Shown in pieces: positions 37,043 through 49,767 of a stretch of DNA of 64,000 bases. Source of the DNA: Megalobrama amblycephala. Lineage: Eukaryota; Chordata; Actinopteri; Cypriniformes; Xenocyprididae. Location: the NCBI RefSeq assembly GCF_018812025.1, contig NC_063061.1, forward strand, positions 4,887,796-4,951,795, written 5' to 3'. The notes under the pieces are model-generated. The model was not told where the DNA came from. It made no database searches and worked only from the letters and a program-made list of their open reading frames with translations. The position numbers and the translations under genes are program-made. Within the stretch, counting starts at the first letter, position 1. Each line of letters begins with the position of its first letter.

Positions 37043-38462
37043 ATGATCATTACCGCACGGCATGAGCTGACTGGCCTCTGCTGATCCTGATCAACATTTA
37101 AATAGTCTGGTCCACCGATCTATATAAAGTACTAGATTACTCATGACGTCATAAAAGACGCCATATTGTTATTCCCCTGTGTATTCTGTGTATTTATTAG
37201 CAGTAGCAAGCAATAATAATCAACAGCAGCAGCCATGTAAATACATTAACATTGCCATATTAAATGACATGTAAAAGTTGTCATGATTGAAAACATTTAT
37301 CTTTTTTGCATAATTATGAACCTGATGGGGATACAGAGAAAAAAAGAGAATAAAAATACAATTGTTCTATAATACAGGATGTTTTCAAAGCTTTTTTACT
37401 GGAGGAGTTTTGAAGTGATGACAATAGTAACTGTCAATCATAAGCAAATAATTTGCAGTTAGGTTTGAAGGTATTTATTTACCCATTATACAAATAAAGT
37501 TTAAGTAGCTCTTTATTTTCAGAGACATCAGAGTGTAAAAGAACCTCACTGACAGACACAGCTGGTGAAACACAAGAAGGAAGCTCAAATTTGAAGCCAA
37601 AAATAACATTTATCTTTACATGAATTGTGGGATATACTCAGCTGGATTAATTCTGCTCCCAATTTTCTATTTGGGATGTGTGAAATCTATTAATATCTAT
37701 AAAATGAATACTAAAAATATTCCTTTGATACGTCAAACGAATGCTGGAAATAGCTAAACTGAAATTTCAATATTTCATTTCCATATAAAGTGTGTTACAT
37801 TTATGCATTTGGCTGACACACTTATCCAAAGCGAATGCCTTGTCCATGAAAGAAAAGAAAAGAAGAAGCAACTAGGGTCACATTTGCCGATTCTCCATCA
37901 CCAGAGACCCCTTGTTGCAGTTGAATGTGGATGTGCTGCCATCTAGCGTCAACTTCATGAACTACATCAGCACCATGGTCAGCACCAGCACATGGGCGTT
38001 TCTGAACAAACATCTATTATTTATTGCTGGGGTTTTTAGATCTGTAGAGGTTGTCAAGCAACAGAAGTATTTATGAGTTGCATCTGATGTGGCAACTGCT
38101 GATGTTATTCAAGGAAAATCTCTTCAATGCACGCATTACTGGGGGAAACCTCGTAGTTGTAGTATGAATGTCTCTTCTGAAAATGTGTTATACATGTTTA
38201 TTGGATTTTACCTGATTTCTCTGTGAATGGTAATATTAATTTAAGGAATAAGAGTAAATTTGGGTAATGTCGTCAAAACGTGTAGCAAGATAGTGAGGGG
38301 TTTGATCTTACTAAAATGATGAAAGTGCATGTGACAAGAGCGAATAGCCCAGTCATCCTTTGTCCACTGAGTTTTAGTGAAGATACAGACTTTGTCCTTG
38401 TAAGACCAATAGAAAAAATAAAAACTACTTTTAAAATTACTTTTATGGATGGTGTATCCATA
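37043..38462. other. Non-coding; short fish repeat at 37799
   Basis: No exon seen. TTATGCATTTGGCTGACACACTTATCCAAAGCGA-like sequence at 37802-37836 is a phrase typical of a very common fish repeat (kept here as a partial description). The remainder is AT-rich. Confidence 0.45.
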
Positions 38463-39378
38463 ATGTGACGGGTTATTTTTTTTGTCCAAAGGCTTTAATA
38501 ATAATAATAAAAACAAAGATATGACATCCAAAGTACATAAGGTAGTGCAACTATATATCTTTTATTAAATCCAAAAGGTTTTAATTATATTTTCCTACAT
38601 ATAAAGGTATTTTAAAGATTTTGAAGGGTCAAAAGGTCATTCGGTTTAACCGTCCAAAGGCCAATACAGGCATTTAATTTCCAATTAAAATATCTTAAAA
38701 TGTAATAAATGTATATATTTTTTTTTATTCTGGCATGATTTTATCACATCATATATCAACATAGTGCAAAATGGCATTAAAATTATGTGTAGAAGTCGTT
38801 GCTTTGTTATGAGAAAGAATGTCTGGAAAAATGAATTTCATTGATGTCATTCGGAGTAACCAATATAAAGGGACCATTTTAGATCAAGTCATGCGGTCAA
38901 TATCATGTGACAGGATGTGACATCATTCAGACACTTGCAAATGACCACATGGTCGTGAAGCAAAGTAACTAACTCTCTTTTATCTATTTGAAAAATTCAT
39001 GATTTCACTTGTTCATACGCATGTCCTGAAACATCAGGTCATTCGGTACAGTCGCTATAAAACATGGAAAATGTTTTAAAAACTTGCATTAAATATAAAA
39101 TGATTTGCTTGCAAGCTAGAAATATATAAGCCTCAACATTGTTTGAAAATATTGTCATTTGGTAAAACCGAAATTTTGGTTAATCCGAATGACTTTTTTG
39201 GTGACAAATTTTGTCCATCTTATAAAAATGACAAAAGCAGTGTTAATTGATTATAAAAACCACATAATCTCATTGTTAACACTTAATAAAACTTCAAAAT
39301 TAATTATATCTCCATTATGTTTTTTTTTTGTTTTTGTTTTTGTTTTTTTTACAATTTTAAAAACCTTATTAGTCAATG
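38463..39378 (-). mobile_element. Non-autonomous inverted-repeat DNA transposon, copy 2
   Basis: An inverted copy of the element at 446-1348: the same order of blocks on the opposite strand (CCAAAAGGTTTTAATTATAT, GGGTCAAAAGGTCATTCGGT, CATGTCCTGAAACATCAGGT, ACAAAATTTTGTCC-like variants). The end near 38463 (GTGACGGGTTATT) and that near 39378 (TTAGTCAATGA) are more decayed than those of copy 1. The two copies allow the full element to be outlined. Confidence 0.75.
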
Positions 39379-40240
39379 ATCTATATCTATATATATGTAG
39401 CTATATACTGCTGATTTTAGTTGTTACAATCACTATAAAGAAAAGCTCCAGGAGGTCTAAGACATTCAAGGGCTATATATAAATTTAGCCATACACATAT
39501 ATTAATTTGGTTGATTTCCATTGAAATATACCATGAACAGAATTCATAGCCTACATGAAATACAGAATGGCGTATCAAACATTGATTATTCATATCATCT
39601 GATGCTTCTGGTTATCAAATGTTGGTTGTAATTAATTACTAAGTAGTCTAATCACTATATTTTTCTCTTGAAAAAGTAACGTCAGGGATTACTCTTAATT
39701 TAATTACAGTTACTTCTGATGTAATTGCATTAATACTGTATAGAACAATTCTATATTAAACAATAGTGGATTTAACATCAAAACTTGATGTTAAAATGTA
39801 TATTTTTACACACTTTGTTCAGTTCAAGAACGCAATTGTATATTGTTTATTTGAAAGAATCAGTTTCGTGTTTATCCTTGTTGTTCAACTGGTCGAGTTT
39901 GATATGGGATTTAGAAAGTAATGAGTAAGTAATCCAATTCTTTTAGAGAGAGAGTAATTAGTAAAGTAATCTAATTACACCGTTGAAAATGTAATTAGTA
40001 GTCTAGCTAGTAACTGATTAGCCTACTTTTTAGAGCAACTCTGCTGGTGTATATCCTGTAGATGTTTCTGAATACGTACTCGTACTACTGAAAAATGAAA
40101 TTTTCGCTTATATTAAACCACAACAGTGAATTTGATTCCACTTCAATTCTACTTTCTTACATTGAAGTTTTGGACTGGAATTTAAAAAGAATTCAGTTCT
40201 GAATGGCGCACAACTCTGCTGTAACCGGAGCGCGCAAGTT
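39379..40240. other. Non-coding, repeat-rich sequence before the gpr12 promoter
   Basis: AT-rich. At about 39640-40030 it contains AAGTAATC and TTAATTACAGTTACTTCTG phrases, related to the AAGTAACT-type repeat at 25370-25990 and 44945. No coding evidence. Confidence 0.5.
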
Positions 40241-40460
40241 TCGCCAACGCGCTGACGTCAGGATTCCATACGCGACGCTGTGTTTCTTCGCGTCGCGTTC
40301 GCAGAGCGTTGTGACTGAATCATAGCGCAGACCAAGCCCTTGACGTCAGCTGAGCGAGTCATCTCAGCGACCAATCAGATGCTAACAAGCAGGCGCCGCT
40401 GTCTGTGAACTGCCAACGCGTTCTGATCAGAATGACAAGCCAAGGCTGAGCGCTGCCCAG
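40241..40460 (+). promoter_or_regulatory. gpr12: Candidate gpr12 promoter and noncoding first exon
   Basis: A GC- and CpG-rich island in otherwise AT-rich DNA. It carries two perfect cAMP response elements, TGACGTCA, at 40253-40260 and 40341-40348, and a CCAAT box at 40371-40375. A consensus donor (CTGCCCAG then GTAAGAAAC) at 40461 follows. On the plus strand this would pair with the acceptor at 47030-47031 just upstream of the gpr12 start, giving a 5' UTR exon and a 6.6 kb intron. Family genes have upstream noncoding exons, so the arrangement is expected; the assignment is inference without transcripts. Confidence 0.5.
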
Positions 40461-40904
40461 GTAAGAAACCTTGATGCCAATAAACGGGCGAACAAACATT
40501 AAAATCATAAATAAATAAAAACAACAACAACAACAACAGAAGCAAGACGACAGATTCTCTCTCACCCACGCCTTCATTTTCATCCCAAAAAGATGCGCTT
40601 GGCACGGGATGCTTTCCTGAGCCTCATCTATTCTTCATCTTCACTTGATGGAAGAGGGATGGAGACACGAGCCCGTTCAGTGGTTGGTACCAGTCTTTGT
40701 TTGAGAAATGTTATGTTTTACAATAATGTTGCAATGTCTGCATGAGATTTTTCTACTTCAGTTTGATTATCAGCTCAGAAGTGGCAGAAAAATCTCAATT
40801 AAGTATAGCCGCTTATTTTACATGCGCAGCAGAGGGCTAAAGATGGAATTTGTCTAAAAATAACTCATTCACCCAACCCTCTTTTGAATATTAACAGATC
40901 TGTG

Positions 40905-41630
<726 letters not shown>

Positions 41631-41968
41631 CTACTTCCGGTTTCAGTACAGGTTTCGGAGAGTTTTTTTCGAGTGTGTCCTGTATGACATCAAAAGAGAG
41701 TGGAATTCCTTGTATGGGCACTTCTCCCTGATAAGCATTCACACACATCACCAAGAGCAAGAGAAAGAGCACGCCCATCAACGCGTTTCGTTCGGGATAC
41801 GGAAGCCGAGAAATTTTTCAACAATGGCAGGGGCTGCACCCTTTGAAGGCTGCATACATCATCGGTCTCATTTAAGAAAAATAACTGTTAGATTGCAACG
41901 TAAGAAAGAAATTACAGTATTTTACACCTCAAAATGAATATCAGTCAATTTTATTATGGTTACTGTTC

Positions 41969-43896
41969 TTAAAGGGGCTCTATGTAGGAATGACACCCAG
42001 TGTTCAAAATAGGTACTGCCATAGACGTTGGAACAGGGGGGGCAGAGGGAGCGGCCGGCCCCCCTGTTCCAACATTCTCCCAACATTCTTCCAATACAGA
42101 ATCTGAATTAAAATGTGTTTGATTTAAGCCTACATTTCAAAATTTTGTGTCATAAAATTATATCGCGCATACAGCTCAACTAACGCGATCGTTATAAAGG
42201 TGTTTTAACAACAATACACTTCCACTTCCATGTATTTGACAATCGGAATATCAGATATTTCATGCCATAGCTAACACATATACATTCATAAATCAGTCAA
42301 TTTTGTATTTTATTATGAGATATTTTATTCTAATGTGATCAGTGACCCAAAGCACTGATGGACCAAAGAGCGCGCATTTCGACATTTGCAGTAAAAACTT
42401 GAAATATAAATTCTCAGAAAATGCATTTAATACCAATATATTGAAACGTCTGTTTATATACTCCATTAATAAAGGAGTCCAGACATTGGAAAAATATCAG
42501 TCCACATGCGTTTTATATTTAATATGAGGGAAATAGACATGCATGCATGCGTGACACAAAAAATCTTTAACTTTTAGGTAGCAAAATATTTTTTAGTAAT
42601 TCTGTCAATTACACTAAGGTTATTACATTGTCTGCTATATATTTGCTTCTTATTTATTAAATACGGGCAATTGATTGATAAAACATTGATCAAAATTAAG
42701 ATACAATTTATACAAAACGAATATCTTTTAAAAAGAGTTTTCTATAAAACAAAACTTAATGAAGTCGTCAAAATCATGTTTTACCAAAAACAGCGCGGTT
42801 GCTAGGAGGGCGCCAGCGCCTCTGCCTTTCAGCGCCTATGCCTCGCGAGTGGATGATAGCCCTGAAGACGCCTAGCAATGATATACCTTTAGTGGAAGTA
42901 TACCTTTAGTTAAGTTATACCTTAAGAGTCTTCGTAGCGCGCTAAGAGACAATGTTATCGGGAAACGCAGCCCAGGTCTGATGCGTTTCATGCGTAATGG
43001 AGATTCCAAAGCGCTCTTCTTTGGTCAGAACCATGGAGAGCGATCGCGGATAGGTCTGTCTTATGAACCGAAACTTTTAACAATGCAACAAAATATTTGA
43101 AGAACATCAAGCTATTAAAATCTATATTATGTATGTACGCACAGATAATATAACAGTAGGCTATATTAGTCAATATTTTTTATTAGGTTTTTTATTAGGT
43201 TAAGCAGTGATTGGATAACGTTTTTTTTTTTTTTTTTTAATTTAACATTTTTAATTTAAGGCCCACCCACAATTGGTCTGGCCCATCCAAAACTGGAATC
43301 CTGGCGCTGGGCCACACTGAGCTGTGCGTAACGCCCACAGACGTGAAGTGAACGAGACAGAGGCTGTCCTGTACTGTCTGAAATCAGTGTGCAAAACAGA
43401 TTTAACTAATCATAAAGTCAATCAGGATACATAACACAGCCTACTATAGGTCTACACTAACACAACGCAATTCACAATGAAAGTTGAGGAGACTTACACA
43501 CTGTAAGTTGATGAGTTGATTTATCTGTTTTAATATGCTGTCGTTCATAGAGATATTTAGATGGATTCAGAGGCTTTTTAGGTCAGGTAGAATCTGCGAT
43601 TCTCTGACCCAGTTTGTTTGCTGATTTCCATGGTTGCATTACGCGCTGCTTTCCGCCAACTGACAACTTGTGATGTCGAAATACTATTGGATAAACTGGC
43701 AGCACATGGTTTCGCACAGACCAAAAACAAAGACATTCCGACACGGAACGCACATTTCAAAGTAGAATATCTGGCTGTAGCATTGTTTTTCTGAGAAACA
43801 AGTAGGTGAACTTAGCATGTTTCCTAAATATCTGCAAACATATCGGGGTATTTTTATGCTTTATTAAAGTAAATATCTTACATAGAGCCCCTTTAA
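41969..43896. mobile_element. TTAA-flanked element with GGGGCTCTATGTA termini
   Basis: Left end TTAAAGGGGCTCTATGTA and right end TACATAGAGCCCCTTTAA are perfect 18-bp inverted repeats, including TTAA at each edge, 1928 bp apart. No transposase frame. The interior has other repeat material, including a hairpin at about 42024-42075 (GGAACAGGGGGG facing CCCCCCTGTTCC). It lies in the proposed gpr12 first intron. Confidence 0.85.
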
Positions 43897-45515
43897 ATAT
43901 GACATCCTTGATGAAGTATCAGCCTTCAAATGCGACCTCCGAAGGATGCAGCCTCTGAAATGAGACGCAGCTCCTGTCACTAAAGGAGTGTGTTTTTGGT
44001 TGTGAGGGAAAGATTACCTTTTTCAGCTTCACAAAGAACCCAGCGTTAAGGGAACAGTGGATGAAGTTTTGTTTTTCCGGAGCAGCAACGGAGTTGTGCA
44101 CGTGTTTGTTTGTTCCTGGGATTTTGGTGATAAATACTTTGTAAACAAGTTCCAGTTCGGCACTGGATTTGCAGATCGCGGTGGTGAGTAAAGCTGCATC
44201 AGATGTCTGTGTTTTGTTGGCAATCGGCGCGCAAGTGCATATAATGTAAACAACACAAAGGTTTTTGTTCCCTTTGTATTCGTAATGATGTCGCAGCTAG
44301 CAGACGATCTCTACGCAGAAGATGCACGCGCTCCTGACTCTTTAACTCCGCCCACGGCACTGACGACAGACACGCCTCCAGGAGCTCGGCTTTTTCCGGA
44401 AAGACTCGGTTTAGTGCATCTATCTTTTATAAATATGACAAAACTGAAGACAAAAATAACTAAAACTAAAGACTTTTCGGAGATATGAAGGATGCATTGT
44501 TACTCTATATGTACTCAAGATTAACATGAGATTGGCAGAAACTGTGTGTGATACCCCCCCTTTAAGGAAAAAATACTCAGCAATGGTGTTGACATGAATT
44601 TGCACATGGTTTGTCTTAAAGCATATTAAAAACATCACATAGACATATGGACAACTTGATTTTCACCAAAGGGGGACTTTAAAAAAAAAAAAATTGCAGC
44701 TTCAAAATGTGTGTTTTCAATATGGGTATGTGTAATTTAGATTGTAGCAAAACATTCAAGTATTATTAAGTTATGATTACCACAGAGCTTATATTACTCA
44801 TAAATGTAAAAACCCCATTATAAAACCCCATTAGGAAAATCTTGAGGGAACCAGTGGTGAATTAGTCTTCCGGATTTTGACATCATCCCTGCTCCGCTCC
44901 ATTCAGCTATAAGCAGCTCTACGGGAATTGTTATTTTTCAGCTCAAGTTACCAGTAACACGAGTTATGTAATCAGATTCAATTTTTTTCAAGTAACTAGC
45001 AGTACATTACTTTTAAATTTGCAACAAAATATCTGAGTTGCTTTACTTTTTTCTGAGTAACGCGGGTTACTTTGATTTCCCATTTTTATTGACTGACAGC
45101 TCTCCTGTCACCATGTTGAGAGAAACTGGGAGTAAGTGCAGAGGTGTTGTGTGAAACTTTTTTGTAGTAAAATTGCATTTACTATAATGCATTTACTCAT
45201 CTCACTTGCACAAAAACAGATCCAGTATTGCTCATAATGAATAAAAACAGCAAACTCAGAATATAAACCTGCAATAATTAAATATGTTAAATAACACAAA
45301 TATACGTTAAGCATTTTAATCTCACTTTATGAACAAATGTCTTTGCTGCTGACTTTTGATGTTTTAATTTAACCGTACAAATACTGGTGTGAAAGGGCCT
45401 TTATGTTTGCCAAAAATATATATTTTTCATTAAAAAACAAACAAGCAAACCACGCCCAGCTGAGAAAAGTAATGTAAAAGTGATGTAATGCATTTCTTTT
45501 CATAAAAAGTAAACA

Positions 45516-46325
45516 GGGTCATTCTGTGTGAACAGAAAAACTGATGTTTTTTGCCTCAAGTTTGCATGCCTGCAACTCAAGAAGTATTAAAGATATCCTT
45601 TTAGATTCTGGTTCTTAACAAACTTTCCTTTTGGTATCTGCATTTTAAAGGCCCTCGATGGTTCAATCCCAGAGATGTAGACATGTTAATGTGGCTCCAT
45701 GAGTACATTGGTAAATTTGGGAAGTTTGGTTGATTTGACACCAACATGTTCTCCAACCAATACGCCCATATAGGTCGTTTGTCACTTCCCTGAAATACGA
45801 CCCATAGGAGCGTTTACTAAAGTTGCACCCCTATCGACAACAGGACACTTTCATTTTAATGCATTGTACTCTTTTATCTGCATCATATTTCAGGTTTTGC
45901 GTAGCTCAATTGGTAGAGCATTGCAATATACAACAATATGCAATCATGTGATTGTGGGTTCGATCCCAGGGAACGCATGTGTTCATAAAGTGTATATGCA
46001 CTATAAATTACCAAGGTTAGGTTTAGGGTTGGGGTAGGTGTAGTCGTTAATAAAAAAGATGAGTTTTGCTAAATGGAAATAGGACAAATTGCGGGTAATG
46101 GACCATGTAAAAAGTCCACGCATTTAAATGAACATGCATTTTGATTGGCAACGACAGTCATACGTCATTTCATGACGACAGATGTAACACGACACTGTCA
46201 TTATTTTTACACCAGCTAGAGGGTGCATGACTTTAAAATGTAAATATAAGTCGTAATAAGGTGCTTGAAAAAACGACCTATAGGGTCATTTTTTGGAGGA
46301 CAGTCTCTTTGACACGGAATGACCC
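45516..46325. mobile_element. GGGTCATTC inverted-repeat element
   Basis: Left GGGTCATTCTGTGTGAACAG and right TTTGACACGGAATGACCC are imperfect inverted repeats, 810 bp apart, inserted in the AAGTAACT-type repeat. Its ends resemble the GGGTCATTGAC ends of the element at 446-1348. It contains a further element at 45747-46302. Confidence 0.7.
45747..46302. mobile_element. Innermost element containing a tRNA-like SINE
   Basis: TGTTCTCCAACC at the left and TTTTTTGGAGGACA at the right are inverted, with ATATAGGTCGTTT mirrored by AAACGACCTATAGG. Within it 45895-46010 has GCGTAGCTCAATTGGTAGAG (A box) and GGGTTCGATCCCAGGG (B box), a tRNA-derived SINE head; no full cloverleaf with an acceptor stem is evident, so it is not called as a tRNA gene. 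Confidence 0.65.
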
Positions 46326-46401
46326 AGCAAGAAATGCAATAGCTTTTTTAAGGGAGTAATGCAGTATTGTAATCCATTGCTTTTAAAAGTTACTTTCACC
46401 C

Positions 46402-46753
46402 AACAGACAGTTCACCCAAAAAAGAAAATTATTTACTCACCCTCTAGCCATCCTAGGTGTATATGACTTTCTTCTTTCAGCCACATTCGGAGTTATATTA
46501 AAAAATATCCCGGCTCTTCCAAGCTTTATAATGGGAGTGAATGGTACCTGAGATTTTGAAGCCCAAAAAAGCGCATCCATCATAAAAGTAATCCATACGA
46601 CTCCAGGGGGTTAATAAAGGCCTTCTGAAGAGAAACGATGGGTTTTTATAAGAAAAATATCTTTGTGTTTGGCTGAAAGAAGAAAGTCATATACACTTGA
46701 GGCTGCGTAAATTTTGGGATAAATTTTATTTTTGGGTGAACTAACCCTTTAAT
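46402..46753. mobile_element. TTAA-type palindromic MITE near gpr12
   Basis: Left arm AGTTCACCCAAAAAAG and right arm GGGTGAACTAACCCTTTAA. Inner arms (ATGACTTTCTTCTTTCAGCC and GGCTGAAAGAAGAAAGTCAT) are exact inversions. Same subfamily as the copy at 15264-15950. The left terminus is truncated. Confidence 0.75.
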
Positions 46754-46901
46754 AACCACTTATTAACCCTTTAATAATTTTGTTCACATTCGATATTGTC
46801 AGTGCTGTTAAATTAACAATATCACTGAATTAATATTACCAACTTAGTGATTAGTGTACATTGAGTATGAGGTATATCTGTGTATTTGTGTTTTCATTTG
46901 A

Positions 46902-46903
<2 letters not shown>

Positions 46904-46994
<91 letters not shown>
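46904..46994. repeat. (TCTA)n microsatellite
   Basis: About 22 uninterrupted copies of a four-base unit, ending 37 bp before the gpr12 splice acceptor, so it supplies pyrimidine-rich sequence next to the branch-point region. Confidence 0.97.
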
Positions 46995-47054
46995 ATCTCA
47001 TGCTCTCTTATGTGTGATGTCTCATTTTCAGTGACTCACCCTCCTGCTGTGGCA

Positions 47055-48038
47055 ATGAGTAACCTGCTCCAGAACACTTCTCTTTGGAACTGGGATGTAC
47101 TGGAGGGAAGAAACACGTCGCACGCCCCATCCTGGGAGCTTGAGCCGGTGCCCGTAATAATCATCAACCCATGGGACGTGCTGCTGTGCGTGACGGGCAC
47201 GCTCATGTCCTGCGAGAACGCAGTGGTGATTGCTCTGATCGCCTACACGCCCACTCTGAGAGCGCCCATGTTCGTCCTCATCGGGAGTCTGGCGTTCGCT
47301 GACCTCCTGGCCGGCCTGGGCCTTATCCTCAATTTCATCGTAACTTATATAATCGATTCAGGATTCGTCACGCTGCTGTCGGCGGGGCTCCTCATCACAG
47401 CCTTCTCGGCCTCTGTGCTGAACATCCTGGCAATCACCGTGGATCGTTACCTGTCGCTGTACAACGCGTTGACGTACCACACTGAGCGCACGGTGACGTT
47501 CACCTACATCACGCTTGTGCTGCTGTGGGCCACCAGTGCCACGCTCGGCTCGCTCCCGGTCCTGGGCTGGAACTGCTTGGAGGACGAGAGCACCTGTAGC
47601 ATCTGTCGACCAGTGAACAAAAGCAACGCCGCGGCGCTCGCCGTGTCCTTCCTCCTGATATTCGCACTCATTCTGCAGCTGTACCTTCAGATCTGCAAGA
47701 TCGCTTTCCGACACGCTCAGCAGATCGCAGTTCAGCGTCAATTTATGACTGCCTCGCACTCGTCTTCCACCACGAAAGGGGTCTCCACCCTGACTACCAT
47801 CCTGGGCACGTTCGCATTCTGTTGGGTCCCCCTCGCCATGTACTCGCTGGTGGCGGACACACGGTTCCCTGTGATCTACACCTATGCCACGGCTCTTCCA
47901 GCCATCTGCCACTCCATCATTAACCCCATGATATATGCGTTCAGGAACCCTGAAATTCTCAGATCATTGAGGATTGCGTGTTGTGGGTGCATGCCTTACA
48001 GATTCACCATGCGACCAAGGACACCCAGCGATGTGTAG
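47055..48038 (+). CDS. gpr12: G protein-coupled receptor 12 (GPR3/GPR6/GPR12 family)
   Basis: Class A receptor of the plasma membrane; the GPR3/6/12 family signals constitutively through Gs to raise cAMP and in mammals holds oocytes in meiotic arrest and acts in neurons. 327 residues against 334 in human GPR12. N-glycosylation sites NTS at 7 and 20. Seven membrane segments at about 41-63, 71-99, 105-130, 148-172, 192-216, 243-266 and 274-296. DRY at 130-132, CWVP at 256-259, NPMIY at 290-294, a probably palmitoylated CCGC near 309-312 and the family C-terminus PSDV. VNPWD-like, ERTVTFTY and DESTCS segments point to GPR12 rather than GPR3 or GPR6, and the neighbour wasf3 agrees. The start ATG at 47055 follows a splice acceptor (CTCATTTTCAG, ending 47031); an upstream ATG at 47010 lies before the acceptor and is probably intronic. 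Some positions conserved in human GPR12 differ, so a fish paralogue cannot be excluded. Confidence 0.93.
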   Translation: MSNLLQNTSLWNWDVLEGRNTSHAPSWELEPVPVIIINPWDVLLCVTGTLMSCENAVVIALIAYTPTLRAPMFVLIGSLAFADLLAGLGLILNFIVTYIIDSGFVTLLSAGLLITAFSASVLNILAITVDRYLSLYNALTYHTERTVTFTYITLVLLWATSATLGSLPVLGWNCLEDESTCSICRPVNKSNAAALAVSFLLIFALILQLYLQICKIAFRHAQQIAVQRQFMTASHSSSTTKGVSTLTTILGTFAFCWVPLAMYSLVADTRFPVIYTYATALPAICHSIINPMIYAFRNPEILRSLRIACCGCMPYRFTMRPRTPSDV

Positions 48039-48882
48039 AGTCTTCAGTTTAAAGCACAAGCCTGTTTGTAAAGCACATGTTGCATAGAATCCACATTTTG
48101 TAATCCAGTGGAGTGAGGAAATGTTTATTGTGGGCAATTTAGTAGCACTTCATATCAGTGTCCGTGTTACACGTTACGGTAAGGCCGTGTGTCCACCAAA
48201 GCGTTTTTACCAGTGGCTAGTATACTCTTCCAATTGTTTTCAATGGGAGTGCCACGCTTTTTAAACGTCAGGAGCGTAACGAGTTCTTTTTCAAGCTATG
48301 TTCAACGTTTTTTACTGGTCACCTCAAGTTGAAAAATGTTCATCTTTGAGTAAAACACTGCACTCGTCACTGTCACTCTTTAGCCAGCCGTCCAATCAGA
48401 GTGGAGGAGGGACGGGACAAATACAACACCGACCAACTGTCACAACATTCTTGCTGTACAACGACATCAACAAGCAGAGAACGGAACAAACTGGATGAGA
48501 AATATTTCAGCAGAGCACCTAACGTTTTCAGCTGGCTAAAAATGCTTTGGTGGACACAAGGCCTAATGACATGTTACTATAATTGATCACTTCAGTAACT
48601 AGAATAATTTTATATAACATCAACAGTAACTTACTTATGGAGCCTCTAAAGGGACATGACGATGGCAAAAACAAAATGAGATGGGAGGAAAACTTTGATT
48701 TCAATGCCACAAGAAAGTTATCATTCGCTCCCTGTGAAACTTTGCGTTTACTCAAAAAACGTTTATGATCCTCTGCGAAACTTTACGTTTGCTTGCAAAA
48801 TGTTAGCATTTCCCCAAAAAACTTTGCGTTCACTTGCAAACGTTTTTGCGTTCCTGGAGAAACTTTTCCGTTTTGGTTTTGC
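48039..48882 (+). other. Possible gpr12 3' UTR and repeat sequence
   Basis: The first hundred or so bases after the stop are unique and may be 3' UTR. From about 48200 the sequence becomes repeat-like (AAACTTTGCGTTCACTTGC-type phrases, ATGAGATGGGAGGAAAACTT, the latter also near 49790). No polyadenylation signal is convincing before the MITE at 48883. Confidence 0.4.
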
Positions 48883-49767
48883 TACACTGTAAAAAATAAA
48901 TCCGTTAAATACCAGAAGCTCGTTAGGCAGCTCATTATGGGGATATTATTCATTAATTTTACGGGCATTTCTGTTAACTCTTAAGGGCCCTATCATACAC
49001 CCGGTGCAATGCGTCGCAAAGTGTTTTTTGCTAGTTTCAGTAATCATTTTCACGTCCTGCGCCACGTTTAAATAGCAAATGCACTCACGCCCATCTGTTC
49101 GCCCATGGGCGTGCTGGTCTGAAAACGAGGTGTGTTCAGGTGCATTGTTGGCGTGTTGCTATTTTGAGGCAACTGAAAACAACTGTGCCATTGACCAACT
49201 GAAACCTGGTCTAAAGTCAATGGCACAGGATTTTTTTTGTTATTTAAAGGGCGCGATAGTAATATGTGCCTATAGGCAGGTGCACAACACACGTACACTC
49301 TGCTTATTACACAAACAGGGACACGCAGCAGCACACAAACATGCCAAATGTTTAAATATAAAAGGATTCCTCTCTGGAGAAGCGTTCAGTTTAAATAGCT
49401 AATCCGCCATGGTGCATGCGCAACTGGCTTTTAAAGGGAACTGGAGATGACACTCTGATTGGTTTATTGCACGTTACGCCCAAAACACACCCATGACTCA
49501 TTAAGAGACTAGGTAGAACCCTTTTGGAACATGCGCCTGGGGCGCTGTCCATTTTTTCCATCGTTGAACTAGCAAAAGTGGATTCAGACACGCCCTAAAT
49601 GCATCTGTGCCATGTGCTTCAGACCATGTGCTGAAAATAGGGCCATAAAACACAACGCAATACAGTGTAAAATTCAAAATAAAACACCTGTAAAAAAAAA
49701 ACCCCGAAAAATTCCTTCAAATCTGAACAGTACATTGTGCGCTATATTTACAGATTTTTACGGTGTA
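48883..49767. mobile_element. TACACTGTAAAAA element with nested GGGCCCTAT element
   Basis: Outer ends TACACTGTAAAAAATAAATCC and ATTTTTACGGTGTA are imperfect inverted repeats. Inside, 48982-49644 starts AAGGGCCCTATCATACACCC and ends GTGCTGAAAATAGGGCC, the form of another widespread fish inverted-repeat element with many GCGC and CACGCCC motifs. Non-coding. Confidence 0.65.

Larger units (their letters stand above)
44945..46403. mobile_element. AAGTAACT-type repeat carrying two nested insertions
   Basis: The outer parts (44945-45515 and 46326-46403) match the repeat at 25370-25990 in order: TTTTAAATTTGCAACAAAATATCTGAGTT, ACTGACAGCTCTCCTGTC, AGGGAGTAATGCAGTATT, AAAAGTTACTTTC. Between them sits the GGGTCATTC element at 45516-46325. 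Non-coding. Confidence 0.7.

Noticed and set aside
45895..46010. tRNA gene
   Set aside because: A- and B-box-like sequences are present, but no acceptor stem or full cloverleaf was evident, and a sister copy at 5515 and a surrounding mobile element mark it as a SINE.
47010..47054. Upstream in-frame start of gpr12 adding 15 residues
   Set aside because: A consensus splice acceptor ends at 47031, inside this extension, and the Met at 47055 gives the length expected for the family.
47358..47912. A 184-codon frame antisense to gpr12
   Set aside because: Low-complexity Arg/Gly/Glu-rich product of the complementary strand of a GC-rich receptor gene.
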